Shown here in pieces: positions 6,296-6,394 of a DNA stretch of 6,394 nucleotides (positions within the stretch are counted from its first letter, which is position 1; each line of letters starts with the position of its first letter). The notes beneath the pieces are model-generated. The model saw only the letters and a program-made list of their open reading frames with translations. It had not been told where the DNA came from and ran no database searches. The position numbers were made by a program, and so were the translations under genes. Source of the stretch: an uncultured Bacillota bacterium (lineage in GTDB: Bacteria > Bacillota_I > Bacilli_A > Izemoplasmatales > UBA1188); NCBI GenBank assembly GCA_937907585.1, contig CALCVH010000120.1, forward strand, positions 1 through 6,394, in the 5' to 3' direction.

Positions 6296-6394
6296 TTATA
6301 TTTTTATCCAATATCTCTCAATTTCTGTATCATCAACAAAATCTTGCTCTTCTTTTTTTCCACCATTATTAATTATGGTTTTCTTTGATGCAAT
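6296..6394 (-). CDS. C-terminal 32 residues of an unrecognised protein, cut by window edge
   Basis: This is the only minus-strand frame open from the right edge; the other two meet stops within 8 codons. It encodes a hydrophilic tail, IASKKTIINNGGKKEEQDF followed by VDDTEIERYWIKI, and stops at TAA (6296-6298). A terminator hairpin starts 10 bases later, which supports a real gene end here. The piece is too short and too low in complexity to identify the protein. Confidence 0.6.
   Translation of the reverse strand: MASKKTIINNGGKKEEQDFVDDTEIERYWIKI

Noticed and set aside
1..6394. CRISPR array, tRNA or rRNA genes, insertion sequence ends
   Set aside because: No regularly spaced repeats, tRNA-like cloverleaf, rRNA segments or transposase motifs seen on either strand.

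Overview
This is an AT-rich window (roughly 30% GC by eye). All convincing genes lie on the minus strand, so transcription runs from high to low coordinates. Ribosome-binding sites of the AAGGAG/GAGG type, sigma-70-like promoters, U-tailed hairpin terminators and a flavodoxin-ferredoxin gene of the EFR1 type together suggest a low-GC Bacillota or mollicute-related anaerobe. That placement is an inference. TGA is used as a stop and Trp is encoded by TGG, so the ordinary bacterial code applies.

Right to left: (i) 6296-6394 is the last 32 codons of an unrecognised gene entering from the right, closed by a terminator at about 6249-6285. (ii) 5983-6295 is a 313-base gap holding that terminator, a good promoter (TTGCTA, 17 bases, TATAAT) and a doubtful 38-codon ORF in the leader. 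(iii) 3614-5982 is a two-gene operon with a 4-base ATGA overlap. It encodes an extended short-chain dehydrogenase/epimerase-like protein with a long C-terminal extension, and a flavodoxin fused to two [4Fe-4S] clusters. It ends at a clear terminator (3564-3594). (iv) 3281-3563 is a regulatory gap with candidate promoters and a striking 30-base near-perfect palindrome. (v) 1-3280 is the start of a second operon: a MutL/MORC-like GHKL ATPase gene overlapping by 11 bases a Z1-domain superfamily II helicase-like gene, which runs off the left edge after 604 codons.

The GHKL ATPase plus Z1 pair is the known core of a class of restriction-modification-like defence operons, usually accompanied by a DNA cytosine methyltransferase, a Vsr-like or PD-(D/E)XK nuclease and an AIPR-type protein. 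None of those partners is visible here. Because the ATPase is the first gene after the promoter region, any methyltransferase must lie downstream beyond the left edge, elsewhere in the genome, or be absent. The palindrome over the likely -10 element suggests that the defence operon is repressed by a dimeric regulator. The metabolic operon probably couples electron delivery (flavodoxin/ferredoxin) to the dehydrogenase-like protein, but its substrate cannot be named from sequence.
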